Origin: a virus
Direction: 5' to 3' (one strand)
DNA length: 64,000 nt
Virus record (IMG/VR): IMGVR_UViG_3300008117_000081
Coordinates: 33,036 to 97,035 of that record
Numbering within the stretch: position 1 is the stretch's first letter; each line of letters begins with the position of its first letter. Made by a program: the position numbers and the translations under genes. Of this stretch, positions 20,242 to 26,642 are shown in pieces. The notes beneath the pieces were generated by a model. It had not been told where the DNA came from. It made no database searches and saw only the letters and a program-made list of their open reading frames with translations.

Positions 20242-20255
20242 TGAGCTGGCTTGCT

Positions 20256-20270
20256 GGCGTAGCAGTGTCA
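20256..20270 (-). repeat. TGACACTGCTACGCC repeat, copy 6
   Basis: 14 bases from motif copy 16 and fused to the terminator on its right. Confidence 0.65.
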
Positions 20271-20297
20271 AAAAAAAGAGGGGGACTTTCGTCCCCC
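20270..20297 (-). terminator. Intrinsic terminator
   Basis: GGGGGAC-GAAA-GTCCCCC, then TC and eight T; the third terminator of this group with a GAAA loop. Confidence 0.9.
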
Positions 20298-20304
20298 GAT
20301 TGAC

Positions 20305-20796
20305 CTATCTGTCTAGCAGATGGCGTAGGTGAGCTGGGATGGCGTCGAAGTTTATCTCGACTTTGGGTTTGATGGTCTCGAGTTGGCTAGCGATCTCGGC
20401 TTCAATCGCTCGTCTCGCGTCCTGGTCATCGGTTATCGTCAGCAGTTGCTTAAGAGCTTTAATCGTCTCGTTTCCAGATCCTGCTCTAGAACCAGGGTTT
20501 TTCACCTGATACTTCTGGCCACCGTTTAGTTCTGGCGCCTTACGTAGCCAGTTGTTAACAAGGCCAACCACATACTTTCTTAGCTCTGCTGGCTGAGTGA
20601 AATACTTGGCCTTGCCTTCATCGCTCATCTCGACCTCGCCTTCTAGAAAACCCTTGCAGATCATGTCTACTGTCTTAGACCTATCATTCTCGGTCATGAG
20701 ATCACTCGCATTCACAGGACCGTTGAACTCGTAGCTGATGCCTTTGTCAGAGAGAACGAACAGGATCGCAGACACAGTTGCTTTACGCTGATTCAT
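20305..20796 (-). CDS. HLRHL-family protein, tandem-group copy 3
   Basis: 163 residues; same domain order as copy 2, with differences mainly in the N-terminal domain and the last helix (NFDAIPAHLRHLLDR). GGGGG precedes the ATG. It follows the 348-base non-coding region, so it is the first gene of its own unit. Confidence 0.8.
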   Translation of the reverse strand: MNQRKATVSAILFVLSDKGISYEFNGPVNASDLMTENDRSKTVDMICKGFLEGEVEMSDEGKAKYFTQPAELRKYVVGLVNNWLRKAPELNGGQKYQVKNPGSRAGSGNETIKALKQLLTITDDQDARRAIEAEIASQLETIKPKVEINFDAIPAHLRHLLDR

Positions 20797-20842
20797 ATAA
20801 CCCCCTAGTTGGCAAGCTTTATGCTTGCTTTGTTGTTATTAG

Positions 20843-20854
20843 ATCGAGTCAGTC
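20843..20854 (-). promoter_or_regulatory. Leftward promoter-like motif, copy 17
   Basis: GACTGACTCGAT, 46 bases before the start at 20796; leader identical to that of copy 14. Confidence 0.6.
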
Positions 20855-20906
20855 TAGACCGGCAACCCTTGCGCAGGCGCTGCCCGCCACCGGCCTCGTA
20901 GACTAT

Positions 20907-20918
20907 ATCGAGCCGGTT
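20907..20918 (-). promoter_or_regulatory. Leftward promoter-like motif, copy 18
   Basis: AACCGGCTCGATATAG, at the edge of the AT-rich inverted repeat. Confidence 0.5.
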
Positions 20919-20999
20919 TAAAATTATAAAACAGTTTTAACAGGTTTAAAAAAATTTAACCGGTTAGGACCGGGTAACCTCTAAACCATCTAACCTTAC

Positions 21000-21011
21000 T
21001 TCGAGCCGGTC
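21000..21011 (-). promoter_or_regulatory. Leftward promoter-like motif, copy 19
   Basis: GACCGGCTCGAA; the most upstream and most diverged of three tandem sites. Confidence 0.4.
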
Positions 21012-21144
21012 AGGTTCTGGTACCCTGCGAACTCTGGCAGAGCACTTTTTCATAAAAATAGGGCCCACTGGCCTCTGATCCCTAATAGATCAAACACAGA
21101 GGTACCGGTACCCTAATTTTTTTATAATATTTTTTTATTATTTT

Positions 21145-21273
21145 TTAACAGCGTGGCCAGAAATAACCGCCGCCTCGCCAACTCGAACACTGACTCATCT
21201 CGTGCTTTATAACATCCAGCTTATCTATGAACTCTAGAATATACAACAGATGCTCTAGATCAACTCTACTCAT
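21145..21273 (-). CDS. Mini-family protein, 42 residues
   Basis: Core LEHLLYILEFIDKLDVIKHEM, with IDKLDVI close to LDKLEI of 13643-13816. The ATG overlaps the upstream stop (ATGA). Gly/Trp/Cys-rich tail. Confidence 0.55.
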   Translation of the reverse strand: MSRVDLEHLLYILEFIDKLDVIKHEMSQCSSWRGGGYFWPRC

Positions 21274-21347
21274 AACTCAGCCAACCCCAGCCTCAACAGC
21301 GTAAACCACATGCTCAACTCTACATAGAACTCTTCATCAATACTCAT
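21270..21347 (-). CDS. Mini-family protein, 25 residues
   Basis: The shortest candidate member: ELSMWFTLLRLGLAEL then stop. Start and stop both overlap neighbours, so coupling keeps it plausible. Confidence 0.4.
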   Translation of the reverse strand: MSIDEEFYVELSMWFTLLRLGLAEL

Positions 21348-21600
21348 CATCAAACCGCTCCACTAGCGTAAATCTTCTCGTGGCCACCACACGACCTGCG
21401 TCGTCCCAGAAACTCAAACTCGCGCCATAGACTTCCTGAGGATTCACAAACTCAAAATTACCCAGCCTATTCAGCGTCAGCTTCGGCCTCTTCTCCCAGA
21501 CCACCAGATAGTCCATTCCCTCCAGAATACCCAGAGCATTAAACACATCTAGCAGCCGCATCATCGCGTCAAAATTATCTAGGCTTATAGGTTGATGCAT
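21337..21600 (-). CDS. Mini-family protein with C-terminal beta extension
   Basis: 87 residues. FDAMMRLLDVFNALGILEGMDYLVVW is the family core; the following 50 residues (probable strands with LSFWDDAGRVVATRRFTLV) are an added domain. The ATG lies in the end of the preceding gene. Confidence 0.6.
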   Translation of the reverse strand: MHQPISLDNFDAMMRLLDVFNALGILEGMDYLVVWEKRPKLTLNRLGNFEFVNPQEVYGASLSFWDDAGRVVATRRFTLVERFDDEY

Positions 21601-21739
21601 ACCAGCTCAGCGCTCCCATCCAGTCCACAAACTCCTGAAACGACGTGGCTCTATCGAGCAAATCCAGCCGCTGCACCGTGAGAAACATATCTCGCACCAC
21701 TCGCATATCTTCGCCCGCCATGAGCTCACGCCAGCTCAT
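21575..21739 (-). CDS. Mini-family protein, 54 residues
   Basis: I use ATG 21739, which overlaps the upstream stop as ATGA; a TTG 27 bases earlier has no ribosome site. Core MRVVRDMFLTVQRLDLLDRAT followed by FVDWM. Confidence 0.55.
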   Translation of the reverse strand: MSWRELMAGEDMRVVRDMFLTVQRLDLLDRATSFQEFVDWMGALSWYASTYKPR

Positions 21740-21912
21740 GGTTCTATACCATGCGCTACGCCGCAATAATAGAGTCTGCTTCCGCTGCCATCAGGCAGCC
21801 GGTTCGCCTCTATCATATCGTCTGCTGAGAAAATCCAGATCGTCACCTCGTCACAGACGAAGAGTCTGCCGATAGTGGCCCAGATAGTCTTGCGTGCTTC
21901 AAAGTCTGTCAT
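21736..21912 (-). CDS. Mini-family-like protein, 58 residues
   Basis: EARKTIWATIGRLFVCDEVTIW at the N-terminus gives the helix-RL-x-V layout; the C-terminal half is Gly/Ser/Tyr-rich. It overlaps neighbours at both ends. Confidence 0.5.
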   Translation of the reverse strand: MTDFEARKTIWATIGRLFVCDEVTIWIFSADDMIEANRLPDGSGSRLYYCGVAHGIEP

Positions 21913-22072
21913 AACTAGTTATTATATAGCCTTCGCTGCCCCAATCGATATAGCCAGCCATGCGCACACTCACCAGGCCGATTAATCCGAGCTGATGCAG
22001 GATGCGAAGCATCGGGCAGATTGCTCGCAGCTCATCGGCCGAATATATGCGCACTTGCTCATTGTCCGCCAT
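21899..22072 (-). CDS. Mini-family protein, 57 residues
   Basis: ATG 22072 behind GGAGACGCA. Core ELRAICPMLRILHQLGLIGL, then YIDWGSEGYII. A clear LGLI block. Confidence 0.55.
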   Translation of the reverse strand: MADNEQVRIYSADELRAICPMLRILHQLGLIGLVSVRMAGYIDWGSEGYIITSYDRL

Positions 22073-22083
22073 TGCGTCTCCGA

Positions 22084-22218
22084 TCAAGATAGATGACGAC
22101 CCAGGGTGCTGCCAGTGTGGCAACTAGCTGCGCGGCCGCGAGTATAGGTCTCTATGATATCGCGTATGTCTAGCTGTGAGTTTATTACGCCGTTTAGTCT
22201 TAGTAGTCGTTGTGGCAT
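22084..22218 (-). CDS. Possible mini-family protein, 44 residues
   Basis: GGAGAG five bases before the ATG. Core LLRLNGVINSQLDIRDIIETY, then a basic, Ser/Gly-rich tail that runs into the next gene's leader. Confidence 0.45.
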   Translation of the reverse strand: MPQRLLRLNGVINSQLDIRDIIETYTRGRAASCHTGSTLGRHLS

Positions 22219-22325
22219 AGCAGCTCTCCGTATTTGATCGCACGCCAGTCTATGTTTAGATTCAAGAGCGCATAGAGTATGAGCATGCGATGAATCTGAT
22301 CTTCGGTAAATAGATACTGAGTCAT
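22200..22325 (-). CDS. Mini-family protein, 41 residues
   Basis: First gene of the leftward half. Core QIHRMLILYALLNLNIDWRAI and GELL near the end. Only a weak AAGAGA site precedes the ATG. Confidence 0.5.
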   Translation of the reverse strand: MTQYLFTEDQIHRMLILYALLNLNIDWRAIKYGELLCHNDY

Positions 22326-22412
22326 AGTGGTCTCTTAGGTGAGTTAAGTAGTTGTAACCTAACTGGCAGGGGCCCCCTAACCGCTTCGCGGATCAGGTAA
22401 ATGCGTGAGAAT

Positions 22413-22418
22413 ATTATA
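22413..22418 (-). promoter_or_regulatory. TATAAT box for the leftward operon
   Basis: Minus-strand TATAAT, 87 bases before the first leftward start (22325), inside the 167-base divergent spacer. The spacer also holds a CCGC-TTCG-CGG hairpin near 22381. Confidence 0.45.
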
Positions 22419-22423
22419 CTAGA

Positions 22424-22451
22424 TTGACTCGATGAGATGGTAGAATATAGA
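22424..22451 (+). promoter_or_regulatory. Sigma-70-like rightward promoter
   Basis: TTGACT, 16 bases, TATAGA; 41 bases ahead of the first rightward start. The -35 part overlaps GACTCGAT, a partial copy of the leftward motif on the other strand. Confidence 0.5.
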
Positions 22452-22492
22452 CTATAGAAAAACTGAGCTACTTAAATGAACAGGAGCATCAC

Positions 22493-22723
22493 GTGAAAGA
22501 ATTTCCAGACTGGGACAAGTGGATACTTCAAAAGAAGGCCGATGAGCAGAAACATATTAAGTATCATAAAGATGCCGGACATGCATATGCTTCAATAGAT
22601 CACCCTGCTGCACATGTTCAGCTAAGCAATCCAAAACATCAAGAAAAATTCGACGATCATGTTAATAGCTGGTTATCTTTACATGATGAGTCTGGATCAG
22701 ACAAATATCCGCATGATCACTAA
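22493..22723 (+). CDS. His-rich hypothetical protein, 76 residues
   Basis: GTG start with AGGAG nine bases upstream. About one residue in seven is His, scattered through a charged sequence (AGHAYASIDHPAAHVQL; KYPHDH at the end), so metal binding is possible. First gene of the rightward half, ahead of the NGQW protein. Confidence 0.65.
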   Translation: MKEFPDWDKWILQKKADEQKHIKYHKDAGHAYASIDHPAAHVQLSNPKHQEKFDDHVNSWLSLHDESGSDKYPHDH

Positions 22724-22736
22724 CACTTAGATATTT

Positions 22737-23369
22737 ATGGAAAAAATATCATATCTACATAACGGACAATGGGTACTCGAGAAAGGATCTAGACAGAAGA
22801 AAATTCCGTTTAACCCAGATAAGGATATATCTAACAAAGATAGATATAGTGTGCAAGGATGGGTGACTGGTGATGTTACTAGTAGTGTAGATAAGCAGGA
22901 TATTCCTCGCATGAGCGGCAACATGAGAGCTAGAGCTCTTAATAAATTAATGAGACTAGCTCAATATAGAAAAAATCCAATAACTAACAAACTAGAGTTT
23001 TTGCTACATAGAGGCGACAATAGTGCTGAAAATTATGCTAGGCGCAATAAGGGCGATCACTATCATAACGATGAAATGACAAGTTGGTCATGGACTCCAG
23101 GTATTGCTGCAGGTTTTTCACACAATGCTAGTTTCGGAGCAGATGCTAAGCCAGGCGACTTCTCGAGCGCGTGGGTTCCTGAAGATGACATACATAGTAT
23201 GCCTAAGATGTATGGACACAGAGGTGGACTGCATGAGCCTGATGGGGCTGCTCTTGGGCCAAACGAGCCAGACGAAGACTGGGGATCTAGCGCCAAAGAA
23301 CAGCAGCAGTCTGCATACGGAGAGGATGAGATTCTGGTTGCACCAGGAAAGTTTAAAATCCACAAATAA
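22737..23369 (+). CDS. Putative ADP-ribosyltransferase with N-terminal NGQW motif
   Basis: 210 residues. ADP-ribosyltransferase marks in order: LLHRG (R92), MTSWSW-TPGIAAGFS (S-x-S/T block 115-127) and EDEILVAPGKFKI (E196-x-E198, the catalytic ExE), as in toxin-type mono-ADP-ribosyltransferases and, functionally, T4 Alt/Mod. It would transfer ADP-ribose from NAD to host proteins. Residues 9-12 are NGQW within YLHNGQWVLEK; T4 Alt is packaged and injected, so a virion tag is attractive. No ribosome site is visible before the ATG. Confidence 0.65.
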   Translation: MEKISYLHNGQWVLEKGSRQKKIPFNPDKDISNKDRYSVQGWVTGDVTSSVDKQDIPRMSGNMRARALNKLMRLAQYRKNPITNKLEFLLHRGDNSAENYARRNKGDHYHNDEMTSWSWTPGIAAGFSHNASFGADAKPGDFSSAWVPEDDIHSMPKMYGHRGGLHEPDGAALGPNEPDEDWGSSAKEQQQSAYGEDEILVAPGKFKIHK

Positions 23370-23416
23370 AATAGTCTAAAAAGTAAAGGCATACAAGCAG
23401 CATGTAGGCTAATCGG

Positions 23417-23422
23417 TATAAT
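23417..23422 (+). promoter_or_regulatory. TATAAT box, sigma gene, likely leaderless
   Basis: TATAAT ends six bases before the sigma ATG; a normal start point would be the ATG itself. Confidence 0.5.
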
Positions 23423-23428
23423 CATTTC

Positions 23429-24118
23429 ATGAGCAATAGACTAAAGATTTATTTAGAGCAGATGGGTGCTATACCGATGCTGACTCTTAAAGAGGAACTC
23501 TACTTTGCTAAGCTCGCTTTTGAAGGCGATGAGGCAGCCAAGCAGCGATTAGTAGAGTCAAATCTGCGACTAGTAGTCTCTATAGCTAAGAAATATACCT
23601 ATAGCGGCATGGATCTGCTAGATCTTATACAAGAGGGAAATCTTGGCCTCATGAAGGCCGTAGAGAAATTTGAGTATAAGCGTGGCTATAGATTTAGCAC
23701 TTATGCAACATGGTGGATACGTCAGTCTATTACTAGAGCCATAGCAGACACTGGAAGAACTGTTCGACTGCCAGTGCATTTAGTAGAGAGTGTAAATAAA
23801 ATATTTCAGATCATGAGTCAGCATGTTCGTCTATATGGCAAAGAACCTAATCTAGAAGAACTTAGTAAACTTATGAACATGAAAGAAGATAAGTTAAAAG
23901 ATCTGCTAGAGATAGCTAAGATACCACTATCACTAGACAGTAGTCCTAATTCAGAAGAAGACAGAAGTCTACTAGATAGACTGCATAAGTCTAGCATAGA
24001 ATTCAGTGCCGACAAGCTAGATACAGAAGATATAGCACGTAACCTAAAGATAATACTGAAAACTCTTTCACCGCGAGAAGAGAAGATAATGCGTATAAAG
24101 TTTGGTATCTCAGACTAG
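23429..24118 (+). CDS. Sigma-70-family factor lacking region 4.2
   Basis: 229 residues. Region 1.2 ([12 protein letters not shown]), region 2 ([12 protein letters not shown] through [16 protein letters not shown], with the core-binding and -10 reading helices) and region 3 ([11 protein letters not shown] onward) are intact. Region 4 stops after [15 protein letters not shown], so the -35-binding helix-turn-helix is missing; no continuation is seen in other frames. It resembles the T4 gp55 situation, where late promoters need only a -10 box. It probably directs late transcription. Confidence 0.9.
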   Translation: MSNRLKIYLEQMGAIPMLTLKEELYFAKLAFEGDEAAKQRLVESNLRLVVSIAKKYTYSGMDLLDLIQEGNLGLMKAVEKFEYKRGYRFSTYATWWIRQSITRAIADTGRTVRLPVHLVESVNKIFQIMSQHVRLYGKEPNLEELSKLMNMKEDKLKDLLEIAKIPLSLDSSPNSEEDRSLLDRLHKSSIEFSADKLDTEDIARNLKIILKTLSPREEKIMRIKFGISD

Positions 24119-24139
24119 CAGTCTGATAAAATATAAGCT

Positions 24140-24274
24140 ATGGAAAAAGTTACCTACTTATATAATGGTCAGTGGAGCTTAGCGAAGACTGAACAGCCTT
24201 TTCAAGCGGGTGAGATTCATGAGCTTGAAGTTCATCCACATATCGATCATCTATATAAAGTAAAAACTAAATAA
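24140..24274 (+). CDS. 44-residue peptide with NGQW motif
   Basis: Begins MEKVTYLYNGQWSLAK, very like the first 16 residues of the ADP-ribosyltransferase, then a short polar tail with several His. No ribosome site; an AT-rich TAAAATATAAG lies just upstream. It is little more than the tag itself, and may be a packaged peptide or a remnant of a larger gene. Confidence 0.6.
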   Translation: MEKVTYLYNGQWSLAKTEQPFQAGEIHELEVHPHIDHLYKVKTK

Positions 24275-24289
24275 GATAAGAGGCATCTA

Positions 24290-25084
24290 ATGTCGCCACT
24301 AGATAAACCAAATCAGCAGTATCCTAAAACAGCCAAGTCATATCCATCTATGATGCCTGATCTTATAACTGATATAAGCATCAGAGGCGAATCCTGGGAT
24401 CAGATAGTTCAAAACAGAGGCATACGCTTTGTGCATCGCATGGCAGCGCCATGCCCTAACATGAAAAGTCTAGACGATAACAACCACGATCCAGATTGTG
24501 CATTTTGCGACAATAGTCAGATAATATATATACAAGAAAAAGAGATATTTGGTGTTTTTACTAATAATTCACTAGAAAAACTATTTGAAGTCCAAGGAGT
24601 CTGGGAAATAGGGACAGCGGTGATAACGTTCCCTACCGAGTATCCAGATGGCAATCAGGCTGACTTCAATATATTTGATAAGTTATTGTGCCCTGATTTT
24701 CAGATACGTCTAACTGACCTGAGACAATATGACGGAACAAGTGGAGCAACCAGCGTCAAGTATCCAATAATAAGAGTTTTCGATATATCGTCCGTAGTTA
24801 ATGGCGCACTTAAGAAGTATGTGCAAGATGTTGATTTTACTATAGTTAATGGCAATATAGTCTGGGTCGCAGGAAAAGCTCCTAGCTATGATAGCATAGA
24901 AGATATAGGTGAAGTGCTATCTATAACATATTCCGCGAATCCTGTGTATAATGTAATGCAGAACATGCATGAGATACGCGCCACGCAGCAGATGGTCAAT
25001 GGTCAAAAAGTAGCTAAACGATTGCCTCAGCATATTATGGTTAAGCGAGATTTTTTATTTAAGCCGGATGGTAAGGAGCTCTAG
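24290..25084 (+). CDS. Putative virion (neck or head-tail) protein
   Basis: 264 residues. A cysteine cluster (CPNMKSLDDNNHDPDC-x-x-C) at about 54-73 is followed by beta-rich segments. The C-x(15)-C-x-x-C layout with a central DPDC recurs in late-region proteins of large phages. It stands ahead of the tail genes, so a neck or connector role is inferred from position. AAGAGG before the ATG. Confidence 0.5.
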   Translation: MSPLDKPNQQYPKTAKSYPSMMPDLITDISIRGESWDQIVQNRGIRFVHRMAAPCPNMKSLDDNNHDPDCAFCDNSQIIYIQEKEIFGVFTNNSLEKLFEVQGVWEIGTAVITFPTEYPDGNQADFNIFDKLLCPDFQIRLTDLRQYDGTSGATSVKYPIIRVFDISSVVNGALKKYVQDVDFTIVNGNIVWVAGKAPSYDSIEDIGEVLSITYSANPVYNVMQNMHEIRATQQMVNGQKVAKRLPQHIMVKRDFLFKPDGKEL

Positions 25085-25097
25085 CCAGCATTTAAGA

Positions 25098-25103
25098 TAT
25101 AAT
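25098..25103 (+). promoter_or_regulatory. TATAAT box, Nudix gene
   Basis: 28 bases before the ATG at 25131; no -35 box. Confidence 0.45.
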
Positions 25104-25130
25104 GTAAGGGCAAGAGATATTTGGAGTACT

Positions 25131-26642
25131 ATGCCTCAAGCAGCCAGTAAAAAACAATATAGATTTATGATGCAGATCCTTCATGGGAAAGGCAAGTGCA
25201 CTCAGGCTCGTGGATGTCCACCTAAAAGTGTAGCCGCAAAATACTCTTCAAATTCAGATGCGCCAGAAAGTAAAAACAAAAATAGAGGCGGCGATTGGAC
25301 TAGCGAGCACCATGAAAAACATGGCAAGGGCGAAAAAACAGAGCGCAAATCTAAAAAGAAACTTAAAAAATCATTTGAGCAATATTATAGAGGACAGGGG
25401 GTAGGTCTTGTTGTTACTGACGATAGTGGGCATATTCTTGTTGGCATTGGAAACGATGGTAAATGGCAAACGCCAGGAGGGCACGTTGATCCCGGTGAAG
25501 ATTTTGTCCAAGCAGCAAAAAGAGAACTTAAAGAAGAGACAGGACTAGACGCTGGAGATCTAAATGAAATTGGTCATGCTAAGATAAACGGTAATGACTC
25601 TAAAGTATTTCTAGTAGATTCTTTTGACGGAAAACCAAAAGATACACATGAACTTAAAGATCTGCAGTTTGCACCTCTTCATAGTCTATTAGACTGGGAA
25701 CTGCGGGATTGCTGCAGAGTAGGGCTAGAAATGTATGCGCACTCTGCCTTAAAAAAATCCAGCAAACTACAAGATCTAGTTATATTAGAGAAACTAAATA
25801 AAAATATACTTCGTGGTGATAATCAGCGAACTGCTACATTTGACATAAGTCATGGCGAAGCACTGAAGCTCATAGGTAATGGCTGCTTCAGAATGCTTAG
25901 CACTGCCGTTAAAGATATGAGTGATGAGGATTTTAGAGATGTCAAGATAGATTCCTATACTATAAGCCTAAGAAAACACATGAATGATGTGTATTCTGGT
26001 CGTATAAGTGATGGCCATAAAGTAATACATCAATTTACTAATAAGTCACTGCCTCAGCTCTGTGCAGATGTCATGTCTGTATTCGAGTGGTACTCAGATG
26101 AAGATGAAAAAGTATTCGACATACTAGACGATGAAAAACTTTCAGATGACGCTATATATGGCGGACTAGAGCAACTTGCAGATAATTATCGAAAACACAA
26201 TCTTGCCAATATCTACACTGAAGTAGAAAATATGCGAAAAGAGATACGCAATGGCGTTGCGGTAGACCTTCAGCAAGTAGAGTCTAAGATAATGGCGCTA
26301 TTTGATAAGCTAGAGAATTCGCTACTAACTGTCGTAGATAAGCACAACAAACTAAACCAAGATGCTGGCAAAGAAATAGAAGATCTAGAGTCTAGGTTGT
26401 TAGAACTGCAAGAGAAAGTAGATGAACTTTCTAAAAAACCCTCTAAAGTAGATGTCGTACAATCTAAAAAGATAGATCCAAAAAAGGTCTACGAAAATGA
26501 ATACATGTACTTACCTAGACCAAAAATAGAAATAGATAATAAAGGTCAAATATCTATAACATTTGACAAAGAATGGACAGATCTAGAAAAATCTAACTTC
26601 CTATGTGACATGAAAGCCAGAATAATTAAAAAGGCACGCTAA
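25131..26642 (+). CDS. Nudix hydrolase domain fused to a coiled-coil protein
   Basis: 503 residues from ATG 25131 (GGAG four bases before; the frame extends 63 bases further but crosses the promoter). Residues 1-40 (QAASKKQYRFMMQILHGK, then RGCPPKSVAAKY) are a phage-typical head-associated N-terminus. Residues 88-190 are a Nudix fold with the exact box G-x5-E-x7-RELKEETGL (G117-L139), able to hydrolyse nucleoside diphosphates linked to another moiety. The rest is a helical domain and a coiled coil (about 360-435). It is probably a virion protein, given its place among structural genes. Confidence 0.75.
   Translation: MPQAASKKQYRFMMQILHGKGKCTQARGCPPKSVAAKYSSNSDAPESKNKNRGGDWTSEHHEKHGKGEKTERKSKKKLKKSFEQYYRGQGVGLVVTDDSGHILVGIGNDGKWQTPGGHVDPGEDFVQAAKRELKEETGLDAGDLNEIGHAKINGNDSKVFLVDSFDGKPKDTHELKDLQFAPLHSLLDWELRDCCRVGLEMYAHSALKKSSKLQDLVILEKLNKNILRGDNQRTATFDISHGEALKLIGNGCFRMLSTAVKDMSDEDFRDVKIDSYTISLRKHMNDVYSGRISDGHKVIHQFTNKSLPQLCADVMSVFEWYSDEDEKVFDILDDEKLSDDAIYGGLEQLADNYRKHNLANIYTEVENMRKEIRNGVAVDLQQVESKIMALFDKLENSLLTVVDKHNKLNQDAGKEIEDLESRLLELQEKVDELSKKPSKVDVVQSKKIDPKKVYENEYMYLPRPKIEIDNKGQISITFDKEWTDLEKSNFLCDMKARIIKKAR

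Larger units (their letters stand above)
20797..21144. other. Non-coding regulatory region, candidate origin
   Basis: No supported gene. It holds the hairpin leader of the HLRHL gene, three motif copies (20843, 20907, 21000), an inverted pair CCGGTTTAAAATT (20914-20926) with AATTTAACCGG (20954-20964) around an AT-rich core, GGTACC-type palindromes near 21110 and a run of T/A at 21116-21147. The mix of inverted repeat and AT-rich tract would suit a replication origin or a complex promoter; neither is proven. Confidence 0.45.

Noticed and set aside
17900-20796. Insertion sequence or transposon as the cause of the repeated cassettes
   Set aside because: No transposase, terminal inverted repeats or target duplications are seen; gene duplication explains the pattern.
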